Positions 55,142-63,937 of a DNA stretch of 64,000 nucleotides are shown here, piece by piece (position 1 is the stretch's first letter; the number at the start of each line of letters is the position of its first letter). Below the pieces are notes generated by a model. It had not been told where the DNA came from. It worked only from the letters and a program-made list of their open reading frames with translations, and did not search any database. Made by a program: the position numbers and the translations under genes. The DNA is from Cyanobacteria bacterium REEB459. GTDB taxonomy: Bacteria; Cyanobacteriota; Cyanobacteriia; Phormidesmidales; Phormidesmidaceae. The stretch spans positions 62,001 through 126,000 of the forward strand of contig JAGWXD010000001.1 of the NCBI GenBank assembly GCA_018970085.1, given 5' to 3'.

Positions 55142-56872
55142 TTACCAGTTGGGTTGGGTGCCCCAGGGCTGGACCGCGGTGGGGGCCAGGGCAATGGGCA
55201 GGGAACGGGGAATATCTGTCATTACCCGGGCATAAATTACTTGGTTAGGTTCAATCACCAGGGTTTGGGGAACCGTGCTCAGACTGGTGGTCGCCCCTAG
55301 CAGTGCCCCACCCAACAGCCCGGCGCCACTCAATCCCCCCAGGATGGTAACGGCGATCGCCCCTACCCCCGCACCCAGGGCTAGGGTATTGCCACTCACC
55401 TGGGGAGCACCCACCAGATAACCAGAGGTGCTGGCCAAAGGCACGCCCTTGCCGTCGGCAATAATTAGCAACCGACTGACCCATCGCCGGCTGTTATCAG
55501 GTTGGGTTTCAAACTGGCCTACCAGTTGACTACCAGCCGGTGCAATCACCCCGTTAGTGACTGGATCGCGAATTTCCTTAGCTAATACCAGAACCTCATG
55601 GTGGGGGCGATCTCGATTCAGGGCCAGGGGGGTTGGGCCCGGGTATCGCAATTCCAAAACCGTCCCTGAGGCAATCAACACATCGGGGGGCAAGGTTTGA
55701 CCGGGCTTGAGCGGGGGTAAGCCAGAGCCTGGCAGCGGGGTGCCAAAGCTAATCGGGGCTGATGGTGTAGTGGCCGGGGAGCGGGGCGGCTCTTGAGCCA
55801 GGACGGAGACGGGCTGGGCGGCGATAGCTGGCTGAGCAGGAATTGGTTGGGGGGCGATCGGCTCTTGGCTGAGGGGAGGCAGGGCAGGTACCGCCGGGGT
55901 AGCTGATTTAGAGGGTGAAGTCAGGGTTGGCTGAGCCGAGGCAACTGCGGTTGGTAGGGCTGGCTGGCTGGCCTGCCCCCCAAGGGCCTGGTCTATTCCT
56001 GGCACCGCAGATCGGGTCTCCTCTGGACTCGATTTAGGGGACTGGGTGATCGGGGTCTGGGGTACCTGGGCTAAAGCAGGGCTGGGTTGGGCCGGTGGCC
56101 GGGAGTGGCGATCGGGCTCGGCCAGAGGCTGGGTAGCGACGGGGGCCAGAGCCACCGCCCGGTCCAGTTCCTCGAGGCTGGGAACACTAATTTGGGGGCT
56201 TTCTGGCTGCTTTAAAGCAACGGACTCCAAGGCCTGGGTTGGGGGTAACTGGTTAAAACTATCCAGGTTGCCCGGTAGCATGAGATTGGCAGCGGCAACA
56301 CTGAATCGACCGACCCCCCGGTAGGGCCAGGCCAGGTTTGGATCGGCTGGCAAAGTGGGCAGACTGACCACCATAGCCCCGGTGGTTGAAAGGCTTGTGG
56401 TCGTTAGAGTCCAGCGGGTCTGATCGCCAGCTACCATTGCCCGCAACTGGATCTGATCGGCCCTGATGGTGGTGGCTTTATCCAGCTCTAGGCGCACCTC
56501 TAGCCGATCCGGCAGGTCGACCTGGGTCAGGTCGACCTGCCGGATCGGCCCCTGGTAGTGGGCCTGACTGGCTACCGGCCCTAAGCGAGTGTGGGGAAGA
56601 TCGACGAGAATGGCCCGGCCATCGGCACTGAGGCGGTAGGTGGGGGTAATCTGTTTGGGCAAGGTGAGGGTGAGCTGCTGGGCGATCGGATCAAACTGCC
56701 AGGAGGACAGGACCTCCCCCGCCAGGGCGGGAGCGACCCCAACCATCGTGCTGATCAGGGCGCTACTGCCTGTTAGGGCAGCCCAAATCCCCGGCTGCAG
56801 CCAGGTCAGCTGATAAAAAGAAGAGAAGTATCGAGGAGTCATCGGGGTGATCTGCCTGAGGGAACGAAGCAT
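55142..56872 (-). CDS. AMIN-domain envelope protein with VirB10/TrbI-like end
   Basis: The 576-residue product has a signal peptide (about 25-50, ending APALAGEV) and an AMIN domain (about 50-145) with IRQVDLTQVDLPDRLEVRLEL (key part IRQVDLTQVDLPDRL). AMIN domains target proteins to peptidoglycan or secretion complexes. A long Pro/Gln/Ala-rich linker (about 230-390) follows. The C-terminal part (about 395-560) has GTVLELRYPG, VIAPAGSQLVGQF and a Gly-rich helix, like TrbI/VirB10 beta-barrels. No secretion genes are nearby. A perfect inverted repeat lies inside the AMIN-coding part. Confidence 0.85.
   Translation of the reverse strand: MLRSLRQITPMTPRYFSSFYQLTWLQPGIWAALTGSSALISTMVGVAPALAGEVLSSWQFDPIAQQLTLTLPKQITPTYRLSADGRAILVDLPHTRLGPVASQAHYQGPIRQVDLTQVDLPDRLEVRLELDKATTIRADQIQLRAMVAGDQTRWTLTTTSLSTTGAMVVSLPTLPADPNLAWPYRGVGRFSVAAANLMLPGNLDSFNQLPPTQALESVALKQPESPQISVPSLEELDRAVALAPVATQPLAEPDRHSRPPAQPSPALAQVPQTPITQSPKSSPEETRSAVPGIDQALGGQASQPALPTAVASAQPTLTSPSKSATPAVPALPPLSQEPIAPQPIPAQPAIAAQPVSVLAQEPPRSPATTPSAPISFGTPLPGSGLPPLKPGQTLPPDVLIASGTVLELRYPGPTPLALNRDRPHHEVLVLAKEIRDPVTNGVIAPAGSQLVGQFETQPDNSRRWVSRLLIIADGKGVPLASTSGYLVGAPQVSGNTLALGAGVGAIAVTILGGLSGAGLLGGALLGATTSLSTVPQTLVIEPNQVIYARVMTDIPRSLPIALAPTAVQPWGTQPNW
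56503..56549. repeat. Perfect 22-bp inverted repeat inside the AMIN gene
   Basis: Arms at 56503-56524 and 56528-56549 are perfectly complementary around the 3-base loop GGT. The left arm begins GCCGATCCGGCAGG and ends TCGACCTG. It codes for the IRQVDLTQVDLPDR part of the AMIN domain, so the doubled QVDL reflects the palindrome. The hairpin would be very stable in mRNA. Confidence 0.95.
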
Positions 56873-57091
56873 CGGGAAAATCGAGCTGGGAGTTAACCCT
56901 GGTGGGGTGGAACCAGGGTTATAAAATTACCTAAGCATAGGTCCAATCTTTAAAAATGGAAGAGGATGACATTGTTGCCGATATGTAATTTCATTAAGTA
57001 AGGGACTAACATCACTGCCAAAGCTACCCAGCCTGCAGCCCTATTGACCCCATTGCCAGCCATTGCCGCCCTCAGGGAAAAAGGTATTTGA

Positions 57092-58273
57092 ATGACTCTC
57101 CACAAAAACGCTATCGCCCCCCACGGCGGCTGCCTCATTAATCGTCTTGCTACGGCTGATCAGAATGCCCTATTTTTAGACAAGGCGGCGACGATGCCAC
57201 GTTTAGGACTGGATGAAAGAGCCTTTTCTGACCTGGTGATGATTGCCATTGGCGGCTTTAGTCCCCTGGATGGGTTCATGGGCAAGGCCGACTACGACGG
57301 AGTTGTTGCCCATATGCGACTGGCTAGTGGCCTGGCCTGGTCTATTCCCATTACCCTTTCTGTCAGCGCTGCGGTGGCCGCCCCCCTGCAGGAGGGGACA
57401 TGGATTCGTTTAGATGACCCCAACGGACGCTTTGTCGGCGTCCTAGAGCTGAGGGAAAAGTACAGCTACGATAAGGGGCGAGAAGCGTTGCAAGTATATC
57501 GTACCGAAGACCCTAATCACCCCGGCGTACAGGTGGTCTACGACCAAGGGCCGGTGAATCTAGCGGGACCGATTTGGTTGTTACAGCGTGATCCCCATCC
57601 CCAGTTTCCCCGTTACCAGATCGATCCCGCCAGGTCTCGCCAACTGTTTCAGGAGCGGGGCTGGCAAACGGTGGTGGGGTTTCAAACCCGTAACCCTATT
57701 CACCGGGCCCACGAGTATATTCAGAAATGTGCCCTGGAAACCGTTGATGGCCTCTTTCTCCATCCACTGGTGGGGGCAACCAAGGCCGATGATATTCCAG
57801 CAGATGTGCGGATGCGCTGCTACGAAATTATGCTGGAGCATTATTTTCCCCCTGAGCGGGTGATGCTGGCGATTAATCCCTCAGCCATGCGCTACGCTGG
57901 ACCCAGGGAGGCTATTTTTCACGCCCTGATTCGTAAAAATTATGGCTGTACCCATTTCATTGTTGGTCGAGACCATGCTGGAGTCGGCGATTACTATGGC
58001 ACCTACGACGCCCAGTATATTTTTGATGAATTTGAGCCAGCAGACCTGGGCATTATTCCCATGAAGTTTGAGCACGCCTTTTACTGTACCCGTACCGGTG
58101 GCATGGCCACCTCTAAAACCAGTCCCAGTCTGAAGGAAGAGCGGATTCATCTATCGGGTACCAAGGTCAGAGACATGCTGCGGCGGGGAGAACTTCCTCC
58201 CCCTGAGTTTTCTAGACCTGAGGTGGCATCAGAATTGGCCCGGGTTATGCGGGTTAGGGACGCGCTTAGCTAA
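57092..58273 (+). CDS. sat: Sulfate adenylyltransferase (ATP sulfurylase)
   Basis: ATP sulfurylase activates sulfate to adenosine phosphosulfate, the first step of assimilation. The 393 residues have the ATP-binding motif [15 protein letters not shown] and the second catalytic block [17 protein letters not shown]. The C-terminal [18 protein letters not shown] is also standard. The length is normal for the single-domain form; there is no kinase fusion. The ATG at 57092 starts [13 protein letters not shown]. The caspase-like gene follows 18 bp downstream. Confidence 0.97.
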   Translation: MTLHKNAIAPHGGCLINRLATADQNALFLDKAATMPRLGLDERAFSDLVMIAIGGFSPLDGFMGKADYDGVVAHMRLASGLAWSIPITLSVSAAVAAPLQEGTWIRLDDPNGRFVGVLELREKYSYDKGREALQVYRTEDPNHPGVQVVYDQGPVNLAGPIWLLQRDPHPQFPRYQIDPARSRQLFQERGWQTVVGFQTRNPIHRAHEYIQKCALETVDGLFLHPLVGATKADDIPADVRMRCYEIMLEHYFPPERVMLAINPSAMRYAGPREAIFHALIRKNYGCTHFIVGRDHAGVGDYYGTYDAQYIFDEFEPADLGIIPMKFEHAFYCTRTGGMATSKTSPSLKEERIHLSGTKVRDMLRRGELPPPEFSRPEVASELARVMRVRDALS

Positions 58274-58291
58274 GCATAGGGAACTGGGGCG

Positions 58292-60481
58292 GTGGGACTA
58301 ACGCGACGAGCCTTTTTACAGCAGGGGGGAGTGGCCCTGGCCACCCTGGGGTTGGCACCGGGTTTTTATTACCAGGCTCTGGCCCAGCCTGGCCGCCGTA
58401 AACTGGCTTTGCTAATTGGCATCAATCACTATGCCCCAGCGACAATTGATGCCATTGCTGGGGAGGATTGGCTGTTGCGGGGGTGTCTCGCCGATGTTGA
58501 GATGCAGCGAGAACTGCTGGTACATCGGTTTGGCTTCGCGGCTGCTGACATTGTTACCCTGACCGACCACCAAGCTACCCGTAGGGGAATTTTAGAGGCG
58601 ATTGATTACCATCTGGTGCAGCAGATGCAAGCAGAGGATGTGGCACTGCTGCATTTCAGTGGCTACGGCAGCCAGGTGCGGATCCAAAGCGATCCAAAGG
58701 TGGCACGGCTGGCCTGGGTTACCGTTGATAGCCAGTTGCCCAGCGAGGCCAGACCGGCCCTGGGAGATCTCCTAGAAGCGGAGGTACGGGCCCATCTGCA
58801 GCCGCTCCTCAGCCCCTATCTGACTACGGTGATTGATGCCGGTTTTCAGGATGGGGGCGACGGTCGCTGGGGTAACTTTAAGGTGCGATCTCGGCCCGCT
58901 ACTCCCATGGGCAATCCGCCCCAGCCCTGGCAAACCGTCCCGGCGGAGCTACCAGATACTACCTGGCCCGGTTTGCTATTGCGGGCTGCGGCCCCTGGCA
59001 ATCTGGTGCTGGAGGGGCAGTGGGATGGCTTCAATGCGGGACTGCTGACCTACAGCTTAACCCAGCAGCTCTGGCTGAGCCTACCCCATACCCAGCTCTG
59101 GGTAGGCAATTGGAGTACCCCTGGGGGATTACCCATCAGACCTAAATTAGACCCCCTGGTGGGGGGGCGGGCCTGGCGAAAATTCCAGTCCACCCCCTAC
59201 TTTCTGACTCCTACCCTGGCCCCTAGCGATGGGGTGGTGAGTGGGGTTGAGGCCGGCGACCGCCCCCTATCCCTGTGGTTGGGCGGCGTGGATCCAGAAA
59301 TTTTACGTTATCTGCAACCAGGATCTCAGCTGGTTACCCTTGGCCCTGGCGATCGCTGGCTAGATCTGCGGCTAGAAACCCGCAGTGGCCTGCGGGGGAC
59401 GGCCCGACCCCTGCTCCCCGACGGAGCCCTGCCAGGGGTAGGGCAGCCCCTTTACGAAAAGCTCCGATTGTTGCCCCAAACCATTGATCTGGTAGTGGCT
59501 CTAGACCACCGCCTGAAACGCTTTGAGCGAGTTGATGCCACCAGTGCCCTGGCCACCATTCCCTTTGTGGCTGCTGTTACCAGCGGCGATAGGGGGGCAG
59601 ATTGCCTGTTTGGTCGACTACCAGAAGCCGCTGCAGCCACCCTGACCGCCGCCCTACCCGGCCCGGCAGGGATTGGGGGCGGGGCATCCCAGCCGCCTCC
59701 GCCAGGGCAGGAGGGGCGCTATGGCTTATTTTCTCCCCAGCATAGTCTGCTACCAGGTAGCTGGCTGAGGCGAGAGGAGGCGATTAAAAGCGCCATTGGC
59801 CGCCTGACCCCCTACTTTGAAAACCTGTTGGCCCTTAAACTGGTGCAACTAACTGAAAACGCCAGGGTGTCCTGGCTAGCTGCGGCCCTCAGCCTGGAAA
59901 CCCTGGCCCCGGGGGGGCAGGCGCTGACCGCCCAGCAGAGCCATCGAGGCGACCCCCAGGGACTGACTCCCTCCCCAGCCCTTGATCAAGAGGTGGGGAT
60001 GATTCCAGCCAATCGGTCCCTGGTGTATCGATTGGTGAACCGGTCCCCCTACCCCCTGTCCCTGGCGGTCATTAATTTTAATAGTCAGGGGCAGTGCTCT
60101 GCCCTGGTGGGATGGTCTCCCCCCTTAGACCCACCAGGGGCAGATGAGCCCGAAACCAGGCCAGTAGCATTGCTGTCTCAACAGACCTGGAACCTGCCGG
60201 TGAGTGGTAACGGCTGGGCCCTACCCGGGGGGGATGGACACCTGATCACCTACCTCATCCTCAGTCGCCGCCCCTTCTTGAATTGCCTGGCTGCGATCGC
60301 CCTCAATAGCGCCCTATCTCCCCGTCGGGGTCGCCCCCACCTGGTCAGTCAACCGCTCAAATTGGCCCAGGCCCTGCTACAAGACCTCCACAGCGGAGGA
60401 CCGGCTGCGCCCAACTATGAACTCAGCCACGATCAATGGGTCACCTTTCGGGTTAGCTATCAAGTTGATCAGATTACCTAG
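58292..60481 (+). CDS. Caspase-like (orthocaspase) protein lacking the His/Cys dyad
   Basis: The 729-residue product starts with a Tat-type signal (TRRAFLQQGGVALATLGLAPG), then the caspase-like p20 domain (about 35-190), as in KLALLIGINHYAPA. The position of the catalytic His reads HFSGYGSQV (Tyr instead of His) and that of the Cys reads VIDAGFQDG (Gly instead of Cys). Such pseudo-orthocaspases are known in cyanobacteria, so protease activity is unlikely. The C-terminal 500 residues have no clear domain but contain VNRSPYPLSLAVINFNSQG. The GTG start lies 18 bp after sat. Confidence 0.9.
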   Translation: MGLTRRAFLQQGGVALATLGLAPGFYYQALAQPGRRKLALLIGINHYAPATIDAIAGEDWLLRGCLADVEMQRELLVHRFGFAAADIVTLTDHQATRRGILEAIDYHLVQQMQAEDVALLHFSGYGSQVRIQSDPKVARLAWVTVDSQLPSEARPALGDLLEAEVRAHLQPLLSPYLTTVIDAGFQDGGDGRWGNFKVRSRPATPMGNPPQPWQTVPAELPDTTWPGLLLRAAAPGNLVLEGQWDGFNAGLLTYSLTQQLWLSLPHTQLWVGNWSTPGGLPIRPKLDPLVGGRAWRKFQSTPYFLTPTLAPSDGVVSGVEAGDRPLSLWLGGVDPEILRYLQPGSQLVTLGPGDRWLDLRLETRSGLRGTARPLLPDGALPGVGQPLYEKLRLLPQTIDLVVALDHRLKRFERVDATSALATIPFVAAVTSGDRGADCLFGRLPEAAAATLTAALPGPAGIGGGASQPPPPGQEGRYGLFSPQHSLLPGSWLRREEAIKSAIGRLTPYFENLLALKLVQLTENARVSWLAAALSLETLAPGGQALTAQQSHRGDPQGLTPSPALDQEVGMIPANRSLVYRLVNRSPYPLSLAVINFNSQGQCSALVGWSPPLDPPGADEPETRPVALLSQQTWNLPVSGNGWALPGGDGHLITYLILSRRPFLNCLAAIALNSALSPRRGRPHLVSQPLKLAQALLQDLHSGGPAAPNYELSHDQWVTFRVSYQVDQIT

Positions 60482-60502
60482 CCCCAGGTGGCCTGGGGCT
60501 AG
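60478..60502. terminator. Perfect 11-bp hairpin spanning two convergent stop codons
   Basis: CTAGCCCCAGG (60478-60488), loop TGG, and CCTGGGGCTAG (60492-60502) pair perfectly. The stop codon of the caspase-like gene (60479-60481) and that of the GH3 gene (60499-60501) both lie in the stem. There is no U-run on either side, so it is a structure-based, possibly bidirectional, terminator. Confidence 0.6.
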
Positions 60503-62226
60503 GTAGTAAACTGCTGGTCAATGAGGGGCGTTGAGGAGATGCCAAACCCTAACTGCAATAGTTTTTCCAGGGCGATCTCCTGGGCCATCGGTAGCTGGCC
60601 GTAGCTAAACAGGGCGGGGATGTCTGCTGGTACTTGGCCCAGCAACTGCGACCAGAGGTAGGGGCTACCGTAGAGAATCACCGCCTGCAGGTTGCCGGTG
60701 GATGCCAGGGCCGCCAGCCAGCGCTGGGTTAACTGCCATAAACCGGCTGTGGTTTGAAAGGGATTCGCCTGGATAAACACCTGTAAAAGGGTGGGTTGAG
60801 GCTCAACCGTGGGGTCCATTGCAGGGGTTTGCCGATCCACCCACTGGAGCCGATAGCCCCAGGCTTGGGGGATGGCGATGGCGGGGGTGTGGAGGCCTAG
60901 AAAACTTGACTGCAACAGATTATCAACCAGAATTAAATTGATCGCCCCCGCCTGGGGTAAGCCCTGGCGGGCCTGGGCTGGGGGCGACTGCAACAACGAT
61001 GGTAGGCGCAGCTGAAGAGATTGTTGCAAAATAGTCCGGCAGCGATCGCTGGCCTGGGGCCGGGCCACCTTGGCTATCCAGCCCTCTCCAGGAAGTGGGG
61101 ACAACCCGCCCTTGGTGGCGGGTACATCACCCTGGACGGCAGCCATTGAGGGCGGCAGCGCCTTACCCTGAACCAGTCGCTGTTTAGCTCGCCAGAGGCG
61201 GTCTAGGGATGCCTGCAGGCGGGTCCGACTCAATCGCCCCGTCTCTATAGCCTGGCAAATGGCCGCAATCGTTCCAGGCGGGTCTACGGGCATCAGCAGG
61301 ATATCGGCACCGGCGGCTAAGGCCAGAATCGGTGCTTCATAGGCTCCATAGCGTTGGGTGACCGCTTGCATCACCAGGGCATCGGTGACAATCAAGCCTT
61401 CAAACCCCATTTCCCGGCGTAACAACCGGGTCAAGATCAAGGGGGAGAAGGTAGCCGGATAGGTAGGATCCAGGGCCGGAACCTGCAAATGGGCAGTCAT
61501 CACCGTATCTACCCCGGCGGCAATGGCGGCTCGAAAGGGGGCCAGCTCGATCTGCTCCAGGTGGAGACGGTCATGGGCAATCACCGGCAAATCCAGGTGG
61601 GGATCGACAGTGGTGTCCCCGTGGCCCGGAAAGTGCTTGGCAGTGGTTAGTAGGCCATAGCCTTGAGCCCCCTGCAGAAAGGCTTTTGTTAAGGGAATCA
61701 CAATGTCTGGGGTTTCTCCAAAGGCCCTCAGACTGATGGCCGGATTATCAGGGTTATTGTTGACGTCAACGATGGGAGCTAGCATCCAATTCAGCCCCAG
61801 GGCGGTCGCTTCCTCAGCGGTAATCGCCCCCATCGCTCTGGCATGGGCACAGGCCTGGGGCAGGTCAGTTTGGGCGATCGCCCCCAGCGCCATGGGCGGC
61901 GGCATCCAGGTTGCCCCAGCAAATCGTTGCCCCACTCCCTGTTCAATATCCGCTGCCATCAGCAGGGGAACCGTACTCCAGCTTTGCATCTGCTGCGTCC
62001 GGACCTGAAGTTCTGCCGTGCTGCCGCCTAATACAATCACCCCTCCCACCCCCAGGTCTTCAATCCAGTGGCGCAGGGTGCTGGCGGGGGCTTCCCACTG
62101 GGGGTAACGAATTTCTTGATCAAAAAGGTGTCCAGAGGTTCGCACCACCAGCAACTGGGCAACCTGTTGGGGCAAACTTAAGGTTTGCCAGGCCGGTAGG
62201 ATAGGGGTAGGGAAGGGGGTACTCAA
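60499..62226 (-). CDS. nagZ: Glycoside hydrolase family 3 beta-N-acetylhexosaminidase
   Basis: NagZ-type GH3 enzymes release N-acetylglucosamine from peptidoglycan fragments. The 575-residue product has the catalytic domain in the first 350 residues with KHFPGHGDTTVDPHLDLP, the family motif with catalytic His-Asp. DIEQGVGQRFAGATW and LIVTDALVMQAV, the latter with the nucleophile Asp, are also present. The C-terminal 200 residues resemble the second GH3 domain. The start is TTG at 62226, because an in-frame stop lies seven codons upstream and no ATG follows it. No signal peptide is seen, so it is cytosolic. Confidence 0.92.
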   Translation of the reverse strand: MSTPFPTPILPAWQTLSLPQQVAQLLVVRTSGHLFDQEIRYPQWEAPASTLRHWIEDLGVGGVIVLGGSTAELQVRTQQMQSWSTVPLLMAADIEQGVGQRFAGATWMPPPMALGAIAQTDLPQACAHARAMGAITAEEATALGLNWMLAPIVDVNNNPDNPAISLRAFGETPDIVIPLTKAFLQGAQGYGLLTTAKHFPGHGDTTVDPHLDLPVIAHDRLHLEQIELAPFRAAIAAGVDTVMTAHLQVPALDPTYPATFSPLILTRLLRREMGFEGLIVTDALVMQAVTQRYGAYEAPILALAAGADILLMPVDPPGTIAAICQAIETGRLSRTRLQASLDRLWRAKQRLVQGKALPPSMAAVQGDVPATKGGLSPLPGEGWIAKVARPQASDRCRTILQQSLQLRLPSLLQSPPAQARQGLPQAGAINLILVDNLLQSSFLGLHTPAIAIPQAWGYRLQWVDRQTPAMDPTVEPQPTLLQVFIQANPFQTTAGLWQLTQRWLAALASTGNLQAVILYGSPYLWSQLLGQVPADIPALFSYGQLPMAQEIALEKLLQLGFGISSTPLIDQQFTT

Positions 62227-62389
62227 ACCGTTACCTGGACAACGTTACCAAAATTCCCTCAAATTTTAGGCTAAAACGTTCACCTAAAGCATCGGGTTCC
62301 CCTTGCCCGCAGGCTATAGGCACCAAGGGTGGGCCCCGCCTAACATGATTTGGGGCGGTTGGCCCTGGCCGTTGGGTGACCGTCTTTGA

Positions 62390-62463
62390 TCGGGATGACA
62401 GGATTTGAACCTGCGACATCCTGCTCCCAAAGCAGGCGCGCTACCAAGCTGCGCTACATCCCG
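62390..62463 (-). tRNA. tRNA-Pro (anticodon TGG)
   Basis: On the minus strand the acceptor strands CGGGATG and CATCCCG pair, GCGC and GCGC make the D stem around AGCTTGGTA, and CCTGC and GCAGG enclose the loop TTTGGGA with anticodon TGG. GCAGG and CCTGT enclose TTCAAAT. The discriminator is A and CCA is not encoded. A plus-strand frame over it is a chance overlap. Confidence 0.96.
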
Positions 62464-62579
62464 TTAAGCTACCGCTACTCTAGCATAGGAAAAATGGTCT
62501 ATCCAATTGGTATGCCCCCTTTTAGCGGTAACAGGCAGCTTGTCTGCCCAGCCCCTTCAGTTACCCCCACCAATGGCCT

Positions 62580-62615
62580 GTTAGCGGCCCTAATAGGAAA
62601 TCGGGGGCCGCTAAC
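62580..62615. other. Perfect 11-bp hairpin, 14-base loop
   Basis: GTTAGCGGCCC at 62580-62590 pairs exactly with GGGCCGCTAAC at 62605-62615. No U-run follows on either strand. It may be a small structured RNA or an old repeat; it could also end transcription reading either way. Confidence 0.6.
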
Positions 62616-62884
62616 GCCGACATCACCCCCCGCCCGGTCTTCACCACCACTAGGCTGGGGCTATAGGCCTTAAACCCTTGCCCCCGCCACCAGGCTCTGT
62701 GGCCCCGGCGGCGGTCCTGGACAAAACTTCCTATCGATCTAGATCTAATCCCGTGTTACCTTAAATAAGGGTTTTTTGCCTGATCAGGCCAATCCTGGGC
62801 AAGGATCAAGGATAGGGCCAGATGAATAGATTGGCCCGTTTCTTTATCCAGGGGTCAGTCGTGATTCATCCAGGTCTATAGGTC

Positions 62885-62910
62885 TAATTGCGGTTATCTA
62901 ACTGCAATTA
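62885..62910. promoter_or_regulatory. Near-perfect inverted repeat upstream of the RRM gene
   Basis: TAATTGCGGTTA (62885-62896), two bases, and TAACTGCAATTA (62899-62910) form 12-bp arms with one mismatch. It is 114-139 bp upstream of the RRM start and overlaps AT-rich DNA that could be its promoter, so it may be an operator or a leader hairpin. Confidence 0.45.
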
Positions 62911-63023
62911 TTAATAGAGCGTCGGCAAATCAGTCTTGCTGATTTTGTCGGTACTGATCTAGCCAGTCAGCCCCTACTCAAGTCATCCTTATCCTTGCTT
63001 ATTGGAATAATAGAGGTATCGAA

Positions 63024-63470
63024 ATGTCCATTCGCCTTTATGTCGGCAACCTATCCAGGGATTTGCAACGCCAGGATTTTGAGAACCTATTTGTCGCCTA
63101 CAATGACGACTTGGTTTCTGTTAAACTTATTGCCGATAAAAAAACTGGCAAATGCAGGGGCTTTGGCTTCGTAACGGTCAAAACCGAGGAAAAAGCCGAT
63201 GAGATTGTGACGCAATTGAACGGTTACTTACTGGAAGAGACCCCTCTAAAGATCGAAAAAGCCTTGCCTCGCGCTAAGGCAGAGGGAGAATCAGAGGACC
63301 AAGAGGCCAACCAAGCTCCCGCTGTTAACGGTAAACGGTCGAAGACCAATAGTCGTAAGTCTCCCTCTGCAGAGCAGTCCAGCCCGGCGGTCGTGCAACC
63401 CGATCCGCGCTGGGCCGATAAACTAGAACAATTAAAAGCGATGCTGGCGGCTCAAGCCACCTCTAGCTAA
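63024..63470 (+). CDS. RRM-type RNA-binding protein
   Basis: Cyanobacterial Rbp proteins bind single-stranded RNA and often respond to cold. The 148-residue product has one RRM (about 3-82). RNP2 is LYVGNL and RNP1 is CRGFGFVTV, a close match to the consensus. The tail of about 65 residues is Lys/Ser/Glu/Pro-rich rather than Gly-rich and ends with KLEQLKAMLAAQ. AGAGG precedes the ATG by about 8 bases. Its end overlaps the convergent SRPBCC gene by eight bases. Confidence 0.95.
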   Translation: MSIRLYVGNLSRDLQRQDFENLFVAYNDDLVSVKLIADKKTGKCRGFGFVTVKTEEKADEIVTQLNGYLLEETPLKIEKALPRAKAEGESEDQEANQAPAVNGKRSKTNSRKSPSAEQSSPAVVQPDPRWADKLEQLKAMLAAQATSS

Positions 63471-63921
63471 CCGTCAGGCTTTGGTGTTCGGCTATTTGTT
63501 TAAGGCGCTGCAGCTGGGCTGCCATATCTTTTCGAGTCCAGTGGCTGGCCAGGTGGTTGAAACCAAATTCAACTATAGGTTGGGAAATAGTAAATTCAAA
63601 TTGATTGGTTAGCTGGGTGCCTTTCCCCGTAGCCTGCCACTGCCATTGATCCTGACCTTGGAAAAATCCCTCAAACTGCCAGATGATGAGATGGGGCGAT
63701 CTCTGAATCACCGTGCTGGTTAAGGTCGGTCGCCAAAGGGGAATTTCAATAGTAAATCGGCTCTGGGCCCCAGGCTGGGTAGACCAGTTACCTATAGGCT
63801 CACAGCGGAGGGCAGGATGCAGCCAGCGGTGCATCGCTGCCAGGTCGGTGAAGCAATAGTCTACTGCCGCCGGGCTGGCGGCGATGGTAACAGATTGAAG
63901 AAACCGGTGGTAAGCCTTCAT
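63463..63921 (-). CDS. SRPBCC (START-like) family protein
   Basis: The 152-residue product fits the SRPBCC ligand-binding fold, with VTIAASPAAVDYCFTDLAAMHRWLHPALRC at the start (key part AAVDYCFTDLAAMHRWLHP). GTQLTNQFEFTISQPIVEFG lies in the C-terminal half. Such proteins bind hydrophobic ligands; the ligand is unknown. The ATG at 63921 is preferred to a GTG three codons upstream. In some cyanobacteria a SRPBCC gene follows a carotenoid desaturase gene, and a gene does end just upstream here. Confidence 0.8.
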   Translation of the reverse strand: MKAYHRFLQSVTIAASPAAVDYCFTDLAAMHRWLHPALRCEPIGNWSTQPGAQSRFTIEIPLWRPTLTSTVIQRSPHLIIWQFEGFFQGQDQWQWQATGKGTQLTNQFEFTISQPIVEFGFNHLASHWTRKDMAAQLQRLKQIAEHQSLTVS

Positions 63922-63937
63922 CAATGGCACTGATCCG

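Larger units (their letters stand above)
62464..63023. other. Long intergenic region upstream of the RRM gene
   Basis: About 560 bases hold no convincing gene. Structures seen are a perfect 11-bp hairpin at 62580-62615, a near-perfect inverted repeat at 62885-62910 and a smaller hairpin at about 62926-62947. The last part should contain the promoter and leader of the RNA-binding protein gene; cold-regulated leaders are known for this family. Confidence 0.5.

Noticed and set aside
62386-62673. 95-codon plus-strand frame over tRNA-Pro
   Set aside because: It runs through the tRNA gene in antisense and has no family resemblance.
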